Assembly (NCBI GenBank): GCA_947258805.1
Contig: CAMYJV010000034.1
Location: forward strand, 1-27,140
Source of the DNA: an uncultured Gammaproteobacteria bacterium
GTDB taxonomy: Bacteria; Pseudomonadota; Gammaproteobacteria; GCA-2729495
Reading direction: 5' to 3'
Length of the DNA stretch: 27,140 bases
How positions within the stretch are numbered: position 1 is the first letter of the stretch; every line of letters begins with the position of its first letter. Below the pieces are notes generated by a model, which ran no database searches, was not told the DNA's origin, and saw only the letters and a list, made by a program, of their open reading frames with translations. The translations under genes and the position numbers were made by a program. Below, piece by piece: positions 16,609-24,434 of the stretch.

Positions 16609-18226
16609 ATCGTTGCCGGCCGATGCGGCGGACCTGAAGCTGAAGCTCGCCGGCGTGGACTATGACGTGGATACAGGTGCCGCGAACGTGCGCACTGTCG
16701 ATGCGCAGCTGACGGTCCGCGGCGGTAGCGTGCCTGCCGATGGTCTGGAGGCGTCGGTGCAGCTCGCAAAGCTCGACTACAACCTGAACTCGGGGTCCGG
16801 CGCGTTGCAGGAACTGGCTGTGGTAGCGGAGACGGCGGGGGCTGAACTGCGCCTGAACGGAGGCGGTTCGCTAAAAGACGGCGGTGCCAGTCTGAAGGGG
16901 CGCTTCGAGTTGCCGGCCGGTTCCCCGCGTAAATGGCTCAAGGCCCTGGGCGAGCCGGCACCGGAAACTGCAGACCCGGCCGTGCTGTCGAAGCTGCAGG
17001 CCAGCGGGAGCTGGGCGCTGACCGACGACTCCCTGGACCTCGGCGGCCTGCAGCTGCAGCTGGACGACACGGCCGTGACTGGCAATCTGGGTGTCAGCAA
17101 TTTCGAAGCGCCCCGCCTGCGCATCGCGCTGTCCGCCGATGCGGTTGATCTCGACCGCTACCTGGCGCCTTCGGCAGACGAGGATCCGCGTGGGAAGGAA
17201 GAGGCGGCCGCAACGGAATTGCCGCGCGACCAACTTCGCGACCTGTATCTCGACGGCACGCTGACCATCGGCAAACTGCTGGTAGGCGGCACGCGCCTGG
17301 AGCAGGTGCAGGCCACCGCCCGGGCCCGCGACGGAGTGTTGACCCTGGAGCCGCTGACCGCACTGCTTTATGGCGGCCGTTACGACGGCAGCATTCGCAT
17401 CGACGCCACCGGCGCACAGACGCAGCTCGACCTGCGCCAGTCGCTCGATGCCGTGCAGGTGGGCCAGCTGCTGACGGATCTCGCCGACGTGGAACAGCTC
17501 GAGGGGCTGGTGGTAGCCAGGCTCAATCTGAGGGGTGCGGGCAACACGGATGTCGACCTGCGCAAGACCTTGGCAGGCTCGGTGACATTCGAACTGGCCG
17601 ACGGCGTGTACAAGGGTCTCGACATCTGGCACGAGATCCGCAAGGTCAGGGCGACGGTTCGGGGCGAGGCACCTCCGCAACGTACCGGGCCTGCGCAAAC
17701 GAAAATTACCGCGCTGGATTTCGCCGGCCAGCTTGTCGACGGCACGATGCAAAGCGAGCGCATGGTCGCGCAGTTGCCGTTTCTCCGGGTGACGGGCAAC
17801 GGTTTGCTGAACCTGGCCGATGAAAGTCTCGACTATCGCTTCAACGCGCGCGTGCTGCAGATTCCGGAGTTCCCGGACGGCGAACGCCTTAAGGACCTGG
17901 AAGGCTGGAGCATTCCGCTGCGCCTCAGCGGAACACTGGAGAATCCGAAGCTCGGTGTCGATCTCGCCGAGTTTGCGAAGACCCGGGCTGCCCAGGAGAT
18001 AACCGACAGGTTGCTCGACAAGCTTGGGGTGCAGAAAAAGCCGGCGCCCGCGCCGCAGCCGGAAGCTGCGCCGGCCACCGACGCTGCGGGTGAGGCAGCC
18101 GACTTGCCTGCCAGCGGCGGCCAGGCTGCGCCGGAGGAAGAAGCGCCGCAGCAACCGGCGGAACCCAAGCCGCAAAAGCCGGAAGACATTCTGAAGCGGG
18201 GGCTGGAGGACCTTTTCGGCCGGTGA
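16463..18226 (+). CDS. AsmA-family protein, C-terminal part (frameshifted gene)
   Basis: 587 codons from GTG 16463, although the related reading already begins near 16403. It contains three tandem 39-residue beta-type repeats (16487-16837), then the conserved AsmA C-terminal region: LYDGTL-like LYLDGTLTIGKLLVGG, LLYGGRYDGSIRIDATG, a GLVVARLNLRGAGN segment, GSVTFELADGVYKGLDIWHEIRK, LPFLRVTGNGLLNLADESLDY and RLSGTLENPKLGVDLAEF. The last 70 residues are a Pro/Ala/Glu-rich tail ending in a short helix. A product starting at 16463 would lack the membrane anchor, so on its own it should not be exported or functional. The stop overlaps the mutY GTG start by 4 bases. Confidence 0.82.
   Translation: MQLKLELAGESLPAEMVTSTLAVDAVDYDLEAGKAKLAGIGGQIGLRGESLPADAADLKLKLAGVDYDVDTGAANVRTVDAQLTVRGGSVPADGLEASVQLAKLDYNLNSGSGALQELAVVAETAGAELRLNGGGSLKDGGASLKGRFELPAGSPRKWLKALGEPAPETADPAVLSKLQASGSWALTDDSLDLGGLQLQLDDTAVTGNLGVSNFEAPRLRIALSADAVDLDRYLAPSADEDPRGKEEAAATELPRDQLRDLYLDGTLTIGKLLVGGTRLEQVQATARARDGVLTLEPLTALLYGGRYDGSIRIDATGAQTQLDLRQSLDAVQVGQLLTDLADVEQLEGLVVARLNLRGAGNTDVDLRKTLAGSVTFELADGVYKGLDIWHEIRKVRATVRGEAPPQRTGPAQTKITALDFAGQLVDGTMQSERMVAQLPFLRVTGNGLLNLADESLDYRFNARVLQIPEFPDGERLKDLEGWSIPLRLSGTLENPKLGVDLAEFAKTRAAQEITDRLLDKLGVQKKPAPAPQPEAAPATDAAGEAADLPASGGQAAPEEEAPQQPAEPKPQKPEDILKRGLEDLFGR
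16487..16837 (+). repeat. three tandem 117-bp (39-residue) degenerate repeats inside the AsmA-family gene
   Basis: Units at 16487-16603, 16604-16720 and 16721-16837 each encode 39 residues and keep the same anchors: G-E/G-S-L/V-P-A-D/E at the start, a VDYDL-like block at positions 18-22, Gly at 24-25 and, in units 1 and 2, Q-x-x-x-R at the end. Units 1 and 2 are closest; unit 3 is more diverged. In AsmA/bridge-like proteins such units build an extended beta groove. Confidence 0.75.
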
Positions 18227-19284
18227 CGAACCGGCCCGAACCCAATGGCCTGGCACCCGCCCTGCTCGCATGGTGGGAGCAGCACGGCCGCAAAGACCTG
18301 CCGTGGCAGCGCGACCCGACTCCGTACCGCGTGTGGGTTTCCGAGATCATGCTGCAGCAAACGCAGGTGACCACGGTGCTGCGCTACTACGACCGGTTCT
18401 TGACCCGCTATCCCGACGTGCGTGCGCTGGCCGCAGCACCCCTCGACCGCGTGCTGCACCTCTGGTCCGGCCTTGGCTACTATGCGCGGGCGCGAAACCT
18501 GCACCGTGCCGCACGAGTGGTGGGCGAACGGCACCGCGGAGAATTGCCCGAAGATTTCGATGAGCTTCTCGCCTTGCCGGGCATCGGCCAGTCGACGGCG
18601 GGCGCCATTCTCGCTTTGTCGCGCGACCGGCGACATCCCATCCTGGATGGCAACGCAAAACGCGTGATTGCGCGCTACTTTGGGATCGGCGGCTGGCCCG
18701 GGAAATCGGCAGTGAGCCGACAGCTCTGGGAATTGGCCGAGCTTAGTACGCCGGCAGAATCCGTCGCGCGTTACACCCAGGCAATCATGGACCTGGGTGC
18801 GACGGTTTGCGGCCGGGGCCAGCCCAAGTGCGGGCATTGTCCGCTGGCAGCCAGCTGCGTGGCCCTGCAAACGGGCCGGGTCGACGAGATTCCGGCTTCG
18901 AAACCTCGGCGCGAGCGGCCGCGGCGCGATACGGTGGCGCTGATGGTGACACGAGCCGACGGGGCGGTGCTGCTGGAACGCCGGCCGGCCGAAGGTATAT
19001 GGGGCGGCCTTTGGGGCTTGCCCGAAGCGACTCACGCCGATGAAGCTGCCGGCTGGTGCGAGCGCCGGCTGGGGTGTGCGCCCCGCAGCATCGAGCACAG
19101 GCCGTTACTGGTGCACGCCTTCACTCACTTCGAACTCGGCATTCACCCGGTGCTGGTGCGTATCGTCGATGGCGCGGTTATGGAGGGCGACGGCTGGCTC
19201 TGGTATAACCGGCACGACCCTGCCGAAGTCGGGCTGGCGGCACCGGTGGCGAAACTGCTGACTACGATTGGAGACCAGGCATGA
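18223..19284 (+). CDS. mutY: A/G-specific adenine DNA glycosylase MutY
   Basis: A 353-residue base-excision repair enzyme that removes adenine opposite 8-oxoguanine. Catalytic Glu41 lies in [10 protein letters not shown]; helix-hairpin-helix [12 protein letters not shown] is at 118-129; catalytic Asp142 lies in LDGNAKRV. The iron-sulfur cluster ligands C196-x6-C203-x2-C206-x5-C212 are all present. The C-terminal third is the Nudix-like 8-oxoG recognition domain ([19 protein letters not shown] at about 249-267). Length matches E. coli MutY (350). The GTG start at 18223 overlaps the AsmA stop (GTGA) and the stop overlaps yggX (ATGA), so the genes are translationally coupled. Confidence 0.98.
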   Translation: MTNRPEPNGLAPALLAWWEQHGRKDLPWQRDPTPYRVWVSEIMLQQTQVTTVLRYYDRFLTRYPDVRALAAAPLDRVLHLWSGLGYYARARNLHRAARVVGERHRGELPEDFDELLALPGIGQSTAGAILALSRDRRHPILDGNAKRVIARYFGIGGWPGKSAVSRQLWELAELSTPAESVARYTQAIMDLGATVCGRGQPKCGHCPLAASCVALQTGRVDEIPASKPRRERPRRDTVALMVTRADGAVLLERRPAEGIWGGLWGLPEATHADEAAGWCERRLGCAPRSIEHRPLLVHAFTHFELGIHPVLVRIVDGAVMEGDGWLWYNRHDPAEVGLAAPVAKLLTTIGDQA

Positions 19285-19547
19285 CCCGTATGGTTCAGTG
19301 TGCACTGCTGGGTGTAGAAGCCGAAGGCCTCGACTACCCGCCATATCCGGGCGATATCGGGCAGCGCATTTTCGAGTCCGTGTCCAAGCAGGCCTGGCAA
19401 CAGTGGCTTGCCCACCAGACCATGCTTATTAATGAGTATCGGCTGACACCCATCGAGCCGAAGGCGCGGCAGTTCCTGGAGGCGGAGATGGAGAAGTATT
19501 TCTTCGGTGGTGGCTCGGAAGCGCCGCAGGAGTTCGTGCCGGAGTAG
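19281..19547 (+). CDS. yggX: YggX, oxidative damage protection / Fe(II)-trafficking protein
   Basis: An 88-residue cytoplasmic protein of the YggX family: MVQCALLG with the family's conserved Cys7, [13 protein letters not shown] at 18-30, and the helical [13 protein letters not shown] segment. YggX is linked to protection of iron-sulfur clusters and Fe(II) handling under oxidative stress. It overlaps mutY by 4 bases, the usual gammaproteobacterial pairing, and suits a neighbour that is itself an iron-sulfur enzyme. The stop is 3 bases from the convergent egtD stop. Confidence 0.97.
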   Translation: MTRMVQCALLGVEAEGLDYPPYPGDIGQRIFESVSKQAWQQWLAHQTMLINEYRLTPIEPKARQFLEAEMEKYFFGGGSEAPQEFVPE

Positions 19548-19550
19548 CAG

Positions 19551-20522
19551 CTAGGCTGCCTGCAGGTACTGCACGCTGAACAGCGCGTCGTCGTCAGTCC
19601 AGACTGAGCGAACTTCGAAGCCCGCCCGGGCAGCCAGCTCGGCGAACTGTTCCACGCCAAACTTGTGCGAATGCTCGGTCACGATATGCTCGCCCGCTTC
19701 GAAGGCGAACTGCTCGTCGCCCACGTTCACCGTGTGCGCTGTCAGCGCGATCAGCCGCATCTCGATGCGGTGGTGGACCTCGTCGTACACGGCTTCGTGA
19801 CGAAACTTGTCGAGCTCGAAGTCGGCATCGTGCTCCCGGTTCAGCCGGCGCAGCAGGTTGAGATTGAAATCGGCCGTGACGCCCGCGGCATCATTGTAAG
19901 CCGGTTCCAGGATCTCGCGCGACTTGATCAGGTCCACGCCGATCAGCAAGCCGCCGCCGTCCCCCGCCTCAACCCGCATGACTTTCAGCAGGTTCAAGGC
20001 GTCGTCCATATTGAAATTGCCGATTGTCGAGCCCGGGAAATAGACGACGTTACGCGCGGCCGTGCGGTTCAGCGCGGGCAGGGCGAAGGGCTTGGTGAAG
20101 TCCGTGCAGACGGGCAGCACCTCGACGTCCGGATACTCGGCTGCCAGCCGTTCCGCTGCGCTTTCCAGGTGCTCCTTCGAGATGTCCACAGGCACATAGG
20201 CCGTGGGTTCCTGCAATCGGTCCAGCAGCAGCCGCGTCTTGGTGCTCGACCCGGAGCCGTACTCGATCAGTGAAACGGCAGGCCCGAGCAGGCCAGCAAT
20301 CTCATCGAGGTTGTCCTCCATGATCAGGAGTTCAGTACGCGTGGGGTAGTACTCCGGCTGTTCGCAGATCTCGTCGAACAGTTGCGAGCCACGTTCATCG
20401 TAGAAGAACTTCGGCGAGACCTGCTTGGGCTGGCCTCGCAGGCCGTCGAGTATTTCCTGGCGCTCGTCTGTGACCGGCTGCTGTACCTCGGTCATGCGTA
20501 TCGCGTTCTGCATCTTGGTCAT
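19551..20522 (-). CDS. egtD: L-histidine N(alpha)-methyltransferase EgtD
   Basis: A 323-residue SAM-dependent methyltransferase of the EgtD family, which trimethylates histidine to hercynine, the first step of ergothioneine synthesis. Motifs: YYPTRTE at 58-64, SAM-binding EYGSGSSTKTRLLLD at 87-101, VPVDIS at 110-115 and VYFPGSTIGNF in the middle. Length equals the mycobacterial enzyme (about 321). A longer frame reaches 20744, but ATG 20522 is chosen because it overlaps the egtB stop by 4 bases (ATGA) and gives the family length. It is the second gene of an egtB-egtD pair. Confidence 0.95.
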   Translation of the reverse strand: MTKMQNAIRMTEVQQPVTDERQEILDGLRGQPKQVSPKFFYDERGSQLFDEICEQPEYYPTRTELLIMEDNLDEIAGLLGPAVSLIEYGSGSSTKTRLLLDRLQEPTAYVPVDISKEHLESAAERLAAEYPDVEVLPVCTDFTKPFALPALNRTAARNVVYFPGSTIGNFNMDDALNLLKVMRVEAGDGGGLLIGVDLIKSREILEPAYNDAAGVTADFNLNLLRRLNREHDADFELDKFRHEAVYDEVHHRIEMRLIALTAHTVNVGDEQFAFEAGEHIVTEHSHKFGVEQFAELAARAGFEVRSVWTDDDALFSVQYLQAA

Positions 20523-21799
20523 CCGTCCTTGGTGGCATTCCTGGCCAGGCGGATTCCGAAGAACTGCCAGCGCTCGTGTGGATAGAAGAAATTCCGGTAG
20601 GTGGCGCGCATGTGATTGGCCGGCGTTACGCAGGAACCGCCGCGGCAAACCATCTGGTTGGCCATGAACTTGCCATTGTACTCGCCCAGCGAACCGGCCA
20701 GCGGGCGGAAGCCCGGGTAGGGCAGGTAGGGGGTGCCCATCCATTCCCAGACGTCGCCGTAGAGCTGAGAAATGTCGCCAGTCTCAGTGGCTAGTGCACG
20801 GGGCTGCAGCAGACCGGTGTCGATCGTGTTGCCTTCGATTGCTTGCTGGGCTGCAACCGTTTCCCATTCAGCCTCGCTGGGAAGGCGGGCGTCGGCCCAG
20901 CGGGCGAAGGCGTCCGCTTCGTACTGGTTCACGTGGCAGACCGGTGCATTCGGGTCTATGTCGCGCCGTCCGCCGAGGGTGAACTGGGATTCGAAATCTT
21001 CACTCCAGTACAATGGCGCGCGAATATCCGATTCCTGTAACCAGGCCCAGCCATCAGCGAGCCAGTGGCGGCTGTCGGCATAACCCCCGGCGGCCATGAA
21101 TTCACGATACTCGCTGTTAGTTATCAGGCGATTGGCCAGCCGGAAGGGTTCCAGCAGCACGCGATGCCGCGGCGTTTCATTGTCGAAGCAAAAACCCTCG
21201 CCGGACGCGCCGATCTGGCCGATACCGCCCGGGAATTCGACGAAATTCAAGGCAGCCGGTGCCTCGCTGATTGGCGGCACTGGCAGTTCTGCGTAAGCGG
21301 GCTGCAACGGGTTCACGGACAGCACGTGCTTGATATCCGTCAGGATCAGTTCCTGGTGCTGTTGTTCATGGTGCAGACCGAGTTCCACCAGGAAGGCCAG
21401 TTCATCCGAAGCATCCGAGTCGATCAGGTTACGCATCGCCGCATCCACGTACGCGCGGTAGTCGCGAACCTCACGGGTGGTGGGCCGCGACAGCAGGCCG
21501 CGTGCGTCGCGTGGGTGCATCTGGCCCTTGGTGTAGTAATAAGAGTTGAAAAGGTACTCGTAGCTTGCGTGGTAGACCCGGTAGCCCGCTGCCCTGGGCA
21601 CGAGGATGAACTGCTCGAAAAACCAGCTGGTATGCGCGAGATGCCACTTCGTCGGGCTCACGCTCGGCATGGTCTGCACCACGCAGTCTTCCGGGGCCAG
21701 CGTGCGGCACAGCGCCACGCTCTGGTCGCGGACTGCGAGATAGCGGTCTTCCAGCGCCGCGACGGCGCCGGCAGATGGGTTTGTGGAGCTGAGGGTCAT
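20519..21799 (-). CDS. egtB: hercynine sulfoxide synthase EgtB
   Basis: A 426-residue non-haem iron enzyme that joins hercynine to a thiol with oxygen, forming the C-S bond of ergothioneine. The N-terminal DinB-like domain supplies iron ligands: His53/His56 in KWHLAHTSWF and the HX3HXE motif at His144, His148 and Glu150 (HHEQQHQEL). The C-terminal half is a formylglycine-generating-enzyme-like domain (VEFPGGIGQIG, RLPSEAEWE, YGDVWEWM, CRGGS). The frame extends to a TTG at 21841, but ATG 21799 is preferred. No egtA, egtC or egtE is in the window; whether it uses cysteine or gamma-glutamylcysteine cannot be told from sequence. Confidence 0.95.
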   Translation of the reverse strand: MTLSSTNPSAGAVAALEDRYLAVRDQSVALCRTLAPEDCVVQTMPSVSPTKWHLAHTSWFFEQFILVPRAAGYRVYHASYEYLFNSYYYTKGQMHPRDARGLLSRPTTREVRDYRAYVDAAMRNLIDSDASDELAFLVELGLHHEQQHQELILTDIKHVLSVNPLQPAYAELPVPPISEAPAALNFVEFPGGIGQIGASGEGFCFDNETPRHRVLLEPFRLANRLITNSEYREFMAAGGYADSRHWLADGWAWLQESDIRAPLYWSEDFESQFTLGGRRDIDPNAPVCHVNQYEADAFARWADARLPSEAEWETVAAQQAIEGNTIDTGLLQPRALATETGDISQLYGDVWEWMGTPYLPYPGFRPLAGSLGEYNGKFMANQMVCRGGSCVTPANHMRATYRNFFYPHERWQFFGIRLARNATKDG

Positions 21800-21943
21800 G
21801 ATGGCGACACGGTCGGCAGCGCGATACCAGGGTGCTGCCAACCGTTCCCCCTGTCTGAATGCGTGCGGTCAAAGGGTAGGGGGCGGGGCAGGGAGTGTCA
21901 AAAGCAAGGCCTGGCGCGACCATTGAGGCGTCGAATGGCCATC

Positions 21944-21973
21944 TTGACGGCGCCGGGTGCCAGCGGCTGTAAT
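21944..21973 (+). promoter_or_regulatory. candidate sigma70 promoter for the tRNA-Phe transcript
   Basis: TTGACG (21944-21949) and TGTAAT (21968-21973) are separated by 18 bases; each matches the consensus at 5 of 6 positions. The following GCGGCCCC is G/C-rich, like the discriminators of stable-RNA promoters under stringent control. A start near 21980 would lie about 34 bases before the duplicated tRNA fragment at 22014, and about 178 bases before the real tRNA. No better promoter was found closer to the tRNA. Confidence 0.5.
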
Positions 21974-22013
21974 AGCGGCCCCTTCGCGGCCTCCCAGGCC
22001 GCATCAAGCGTAA

Positions 22014-22032
22014 GGCCAGGTAGCTCAGTTGG
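22014..22032 (+). repeat. 19-bp copy of the 5' end of tRNA-Phe
   Basis: GGCCAGGTAGCTCAGTTGG is identical to the first 19 bases of the tRNA-Phe gene (22158-22176), 144 bases upstream of it. It includes the full 5' acceptor strand and part of the D-arm. After base 22032 the sequences diverge, and there is no anticodon or T-arm here, so this is not a working tRNA. Similarity to other tRNA D-arms is expected, but the acceptor GGCCAGG is specific to this tRNA. Confidence 0.8.
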
Positions 22033-22036
22033 GTGA

Positions 22037-22099
22037 ACCTGGACCGACAGTCCAGTGGACTGTCGCAGCCAGGTGAACGCCCGGACAGGATGTCCGGGC
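22037..22099 (+). repeat. pair of perfect hairpins between tRNA fragment and tRNA-Phe
   Basis: Hairpin 1: CGACAGTCC (22045-22053), loop AGT, GGACTGTCG (22057-22065), extended by an outer ACCTGG (22037-22042) with CCAGGT (22069-22074). Hairpin 2: GCCCGGACA (22079-22087), loop GGA, TGTCCGGGC (22091-22099). Both have perfect 9-bp stems and 3-base loops, which is not expected by chance. They resemble REP-like or mosaic palindromic elements of Gammaproteobacteria. Neither has a U-tract after it. Confidence 0.7.
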
Positions 22100-22157
22100 C
22101 GGCGTTGATCGAAAGCGCGGTCATCGCGGCAGGGAAGCCAGGGACAGCCTAAAAAAG

Positions 22158-22233
<76 letters not shown>

Positions 22234-22329
22234 TTTAAGCCCTTGAGCCGCAAGTCTCGCGATCAATGTCCGCAAAGTGGCTATCGCCGGGAAGGCATGG
22301 ATATCTGACCCGTTCAAGCGTTACCGGCG

Positions 22330-23274
22330 TCATGACAAGGCTGATCGCGGCTTGTCCAGACAAAGGCCAACCAGTTCGTCAATCTTCGCGACGCCCACAC
22401 ACATGACGCTGTCCGCGCCGCCCCAGTAAATCTTGACGGTGCCGTCATCCTCGGCGATAGCACCACACGTGAATACTACATTGTGGACGTAACCAGTCAG
22501 CTCCCATGGATCTTCCGGCGACAGAATCCAGTCGTCAGCGACGCCGAGCACTTTGGCGGGATCTGCCAGATCATGAAGCGCCACACCAAGGCGGTACACC
22601 GAACCGTCCATGGTCGGAAACACGCCATGGTAGATGTTAAGCCAGCCCTTCGCGGTTCTTATCGGCGTCGCGCCGGGACCGATTTTCATTTCGTCCCAAT
22701 GATAGGCAACGGGCTGAATCACCGGCACGGAGTCGCCCCAGTGAATCAGGTCCGGAGACCAGGACAGCCAGATGCACCAGGGATTGAGTTCCGAGTGGGG
22801 CCGATCCAGCCGCGCATAACGACCATTGAAGGTATCGGGGAAAATCACAATATTACGCATGTCTGCCTGACTGATCAGCGACACTCTCTCGACCGTCTCG
22901 AAGTCACGCGTCTTCGCGAGCCCGATGCGCACCCCGAATCGGGAATAGGCGCTGTAGGTAATGTAGTGCTCACTGGCAATCGTACAAATTCGTGGATCTT
23001 CGACACCGTACTCTTCGTGCACAGCGAAATCGCCTTCCGTTGCTGGCGTCATGAACGGCTTGGGATCGGCCCGGAACTTGTAACCGTCCTTGCTGCGTGC
23101 GACTCCAATAATCGACCGTCCGTTACGCAGGTGCGACCGGAACAGCAAGATGTATTGGCCGTTGAACTTCACCGCCCCTGCATTGTGAACCGTCTCTACG
23201 GCATAGGGGATGTCATGCTTGCTAAGGATTGGATTGCCCTCAAAGCGCGACACGAGCGGCTTATTGATCATCAC
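22330..23274 (-). CDS. GH130-family glycoside phosphorylase/hydrolase (short form)
   Basis: A 314-residue five-bladed beta-propeller enzyme of family GH130, whose known members mostly phosphorolyse beta-mannosides. Visible family motifs: NPIL near the start, VHNAGAVKFNGQYILLFR at 29-46, GVEDPRI at 90-96 with the candidate catalytic acid Asp93, and KIGPGATPIRTAKGWLNIYHGV, whose Lys and His match positions used for phosphate binding in characterised phosphorylases. Also present are PEDPWE and VVFTCGAI near the C-terminus. No signal peptide, so cytoplasmic. The start is GTG 23274 or the adjacent ATG 23271; either overlaps the end of the upstream glycosyltransferase gene. The exact linkage (beta-1,2 or beta-1,4 mannose) cannot be read. 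Confidence 0.9.
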   Translation of the reverse strand: MMINKPLVSRFEGNPILSKHDIPYAVETVHNAGAVKFNGQYILLFRSHLRNGRSIIGVARSKDGYKFRADPKPFMTPATEGDFAVHEEYGVEDPRICTIASEHYITYSAYSRFGVRIGLAKTRDFETVERVSLISQADMRNIVIFPDTFNGRYARLDRPHSELNPWCIWLSWSPDLIHWGDSVPVIQPVAYHWDEMKIGPGATPIRTAKGWLNIYHGVFPTMDGSVYRLGVALHDLADPAKVLGVADDWILSPEDPWELTGYVHNVVFTCGAIAEDDGTVKIYWGGADSVMCVGVAKIDELVGLCLDKPRSALS

Positions 23275-24289
23275 GCACTGCCCCGTTCAATATCTGCTCG
23301 TAGACGCGAACATAGTCACGCGCCATACGTGTGTTTGAAAATCGTTCTTTGACATCAGCGCGGCAGGTGGATCTGTCAATTGCCCTGATCGCCACAACGG
23401 CGTCTATTGCACCTTCGATGTCATTGACAAGATAGCCAGTTTGGCCCTCCCGGATGATCTCTGGCATTGATCCGCGATCGAAGGCAATAACAGGTGTCCC
23501 GCAGGCCATGGATTCGATCAGGCTTAGTCCAAAGGGTTCGTCAAAACTGATCAGGTGCAACATCGCGAGGGCGTGGCCCAGCACGTCCGCCCGCCGATCG
23601 GGCCCCACTGAACCCAGGTATTCCACCGTCGTGCCGTCAATATAAGGCTCCACCTGTGTGGCGAAATAGTCGTGATCCTGAATGATCCCGGCAATCACCA
23701 GCTTGATCCCCACGCGCGCTGCCACGTCAATTGCCTCGCGTACGCCTTTCTCGGGATGGATCCGACCGAAGAACAGGAGGTACTGGCCCTCGCCGCCGCA
23801 AAACGGGAATTGGCCCAGGTCAATTCCGTGATGGATGGTGGCAATGTAATCGAGTTTCGGCGACTTATCTGACTCGCTGATCGCTACATAGTGACTCCGG
23901 GCATTGTATTTCTTGTAGACCGGTAAGATTTTTGGTGAAGAAAATCCGTGAATCGTCGTTAACACCGGGGTCTCCACCAGCCCGCAGTAGGTTAGCGGCA
24001 GAAAGTCGAAATTGTTGTGGATGAGATCGAACTCGTCGGCACGCTCAAAGAGCTCCGCAATATGCAGGCATTCGGCGACTTTCGGCTCGATCGACTGGTC
24101 CTCTGAATACGGATGGGCACACACAGCAACAAGTTTGCCGCTGGTCAGCGAATCCCCGCTGGCAAACAGGGTCACGTCCACGCCCATACGGATCAGCGCT
24201 TCCGTAAGAAGGCTGACCACAGACTCCCATGGCCCGTAGTGGCGCGGCGGCGTGCGCCAGGAAATGGGACTGAGCATCGCGATACGCAT
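23261..24289 (-). CDS. GT4-family glycosyltransferase
   Basis: A 342-residue retaining GT-B glycosyltransferase. N-terminal MLSPISWRTPPRHYGPWE at 5-22 carries the acceptor-domain loop; TIHGFSSP at 112-119 is typical; the donor domain has FFGRIHPEKGV at 173-183 and EX7E with Glu251 and Glu259 (EPFGLSLIESMACGTPVIAF). A good ribosome binding site (AGAAGG) lies just before ATG 24289. It is the first gene of a two-gene unit with the short GH130 enzyme, overlapping by 14 bases. That pairing suggests that one builds and the other remodels or recycles the same glycoside. Donor sugar unknown; GDP-mannose is a guess from the GH130 partner. Confidence 0.92.
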   Translation of the reverse strand: MRIAMLSPISWRTPPRHYGPWESVVSLLTEALIRMGVDVTLFASGDSLTSGKLVAVCAHPYSEDQSIEPKVAECLHIAELFERADEFDLIHNNFDFLPLTYCGLVETPVLTTIHGFSSPKILPVYKKYNARSHYVAISESDKSPKLDYIATIHHGIDLGQFPFCGGEGQYLLFFGRIHPEKGVREAIDVAARVGIKLVIAGIIQDHDYFATQVEPYIDGTTVEYLGSVGPDRRADVLGHALAMLHLISFDEPFGLSLIESMACGTPVIAFDRGSMPEIIREGQTGYLVNDIEGAIDAVVAIRAIDRSTCRADVKERFSNTRMARDYVRVYEQILNGAVRDDQ

Positions 24290-24434
24290 GAACCTTCTCG
24301 AATCTGACGATTCTCAAAAGCGTGAACCCTGAAGCAAGCTTCCAGCGACCCGCCGGACTATACTCGGCCCACCTGAATCTTGGCCGCTGAACTATGAGCA
24401 TTGTTGGGCAGATCGGACCCGGGCGCAATCAATA
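24290..24434. promoter_or_regulatory. divergent intergenic region of the GH130/GT4 locus
   Basis: A 145-base gap between the minus-strand GT4 and the plus-strand long GH130 gene. TATACT at 24359-24364 is a good -10 candidate for the plus strand, about 70 bases from GTG 24435, with no convincing -35. On the minus strand, a TTGCTT with GAGAAT downstream at 16-base spacing is a weak candidate. Both transcription units probably share this control region. Confidence 0.35.

Noticed and set aside
16871..18271. 466-codon minus-strand ORF opposite the AsmA-family gene
   Set aside because: Composition is Arg/Gln-rich with no motif; it is a shadow of a high-GC coding strand that has clear AsmA homology.
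17833..19098. 421-codon minus-strand ORF opposite the asmA-mutY junction
   Set aside because: It spans two real genes, including all MutY catalytic motifs on the other strand, and shows no recognisable domain.
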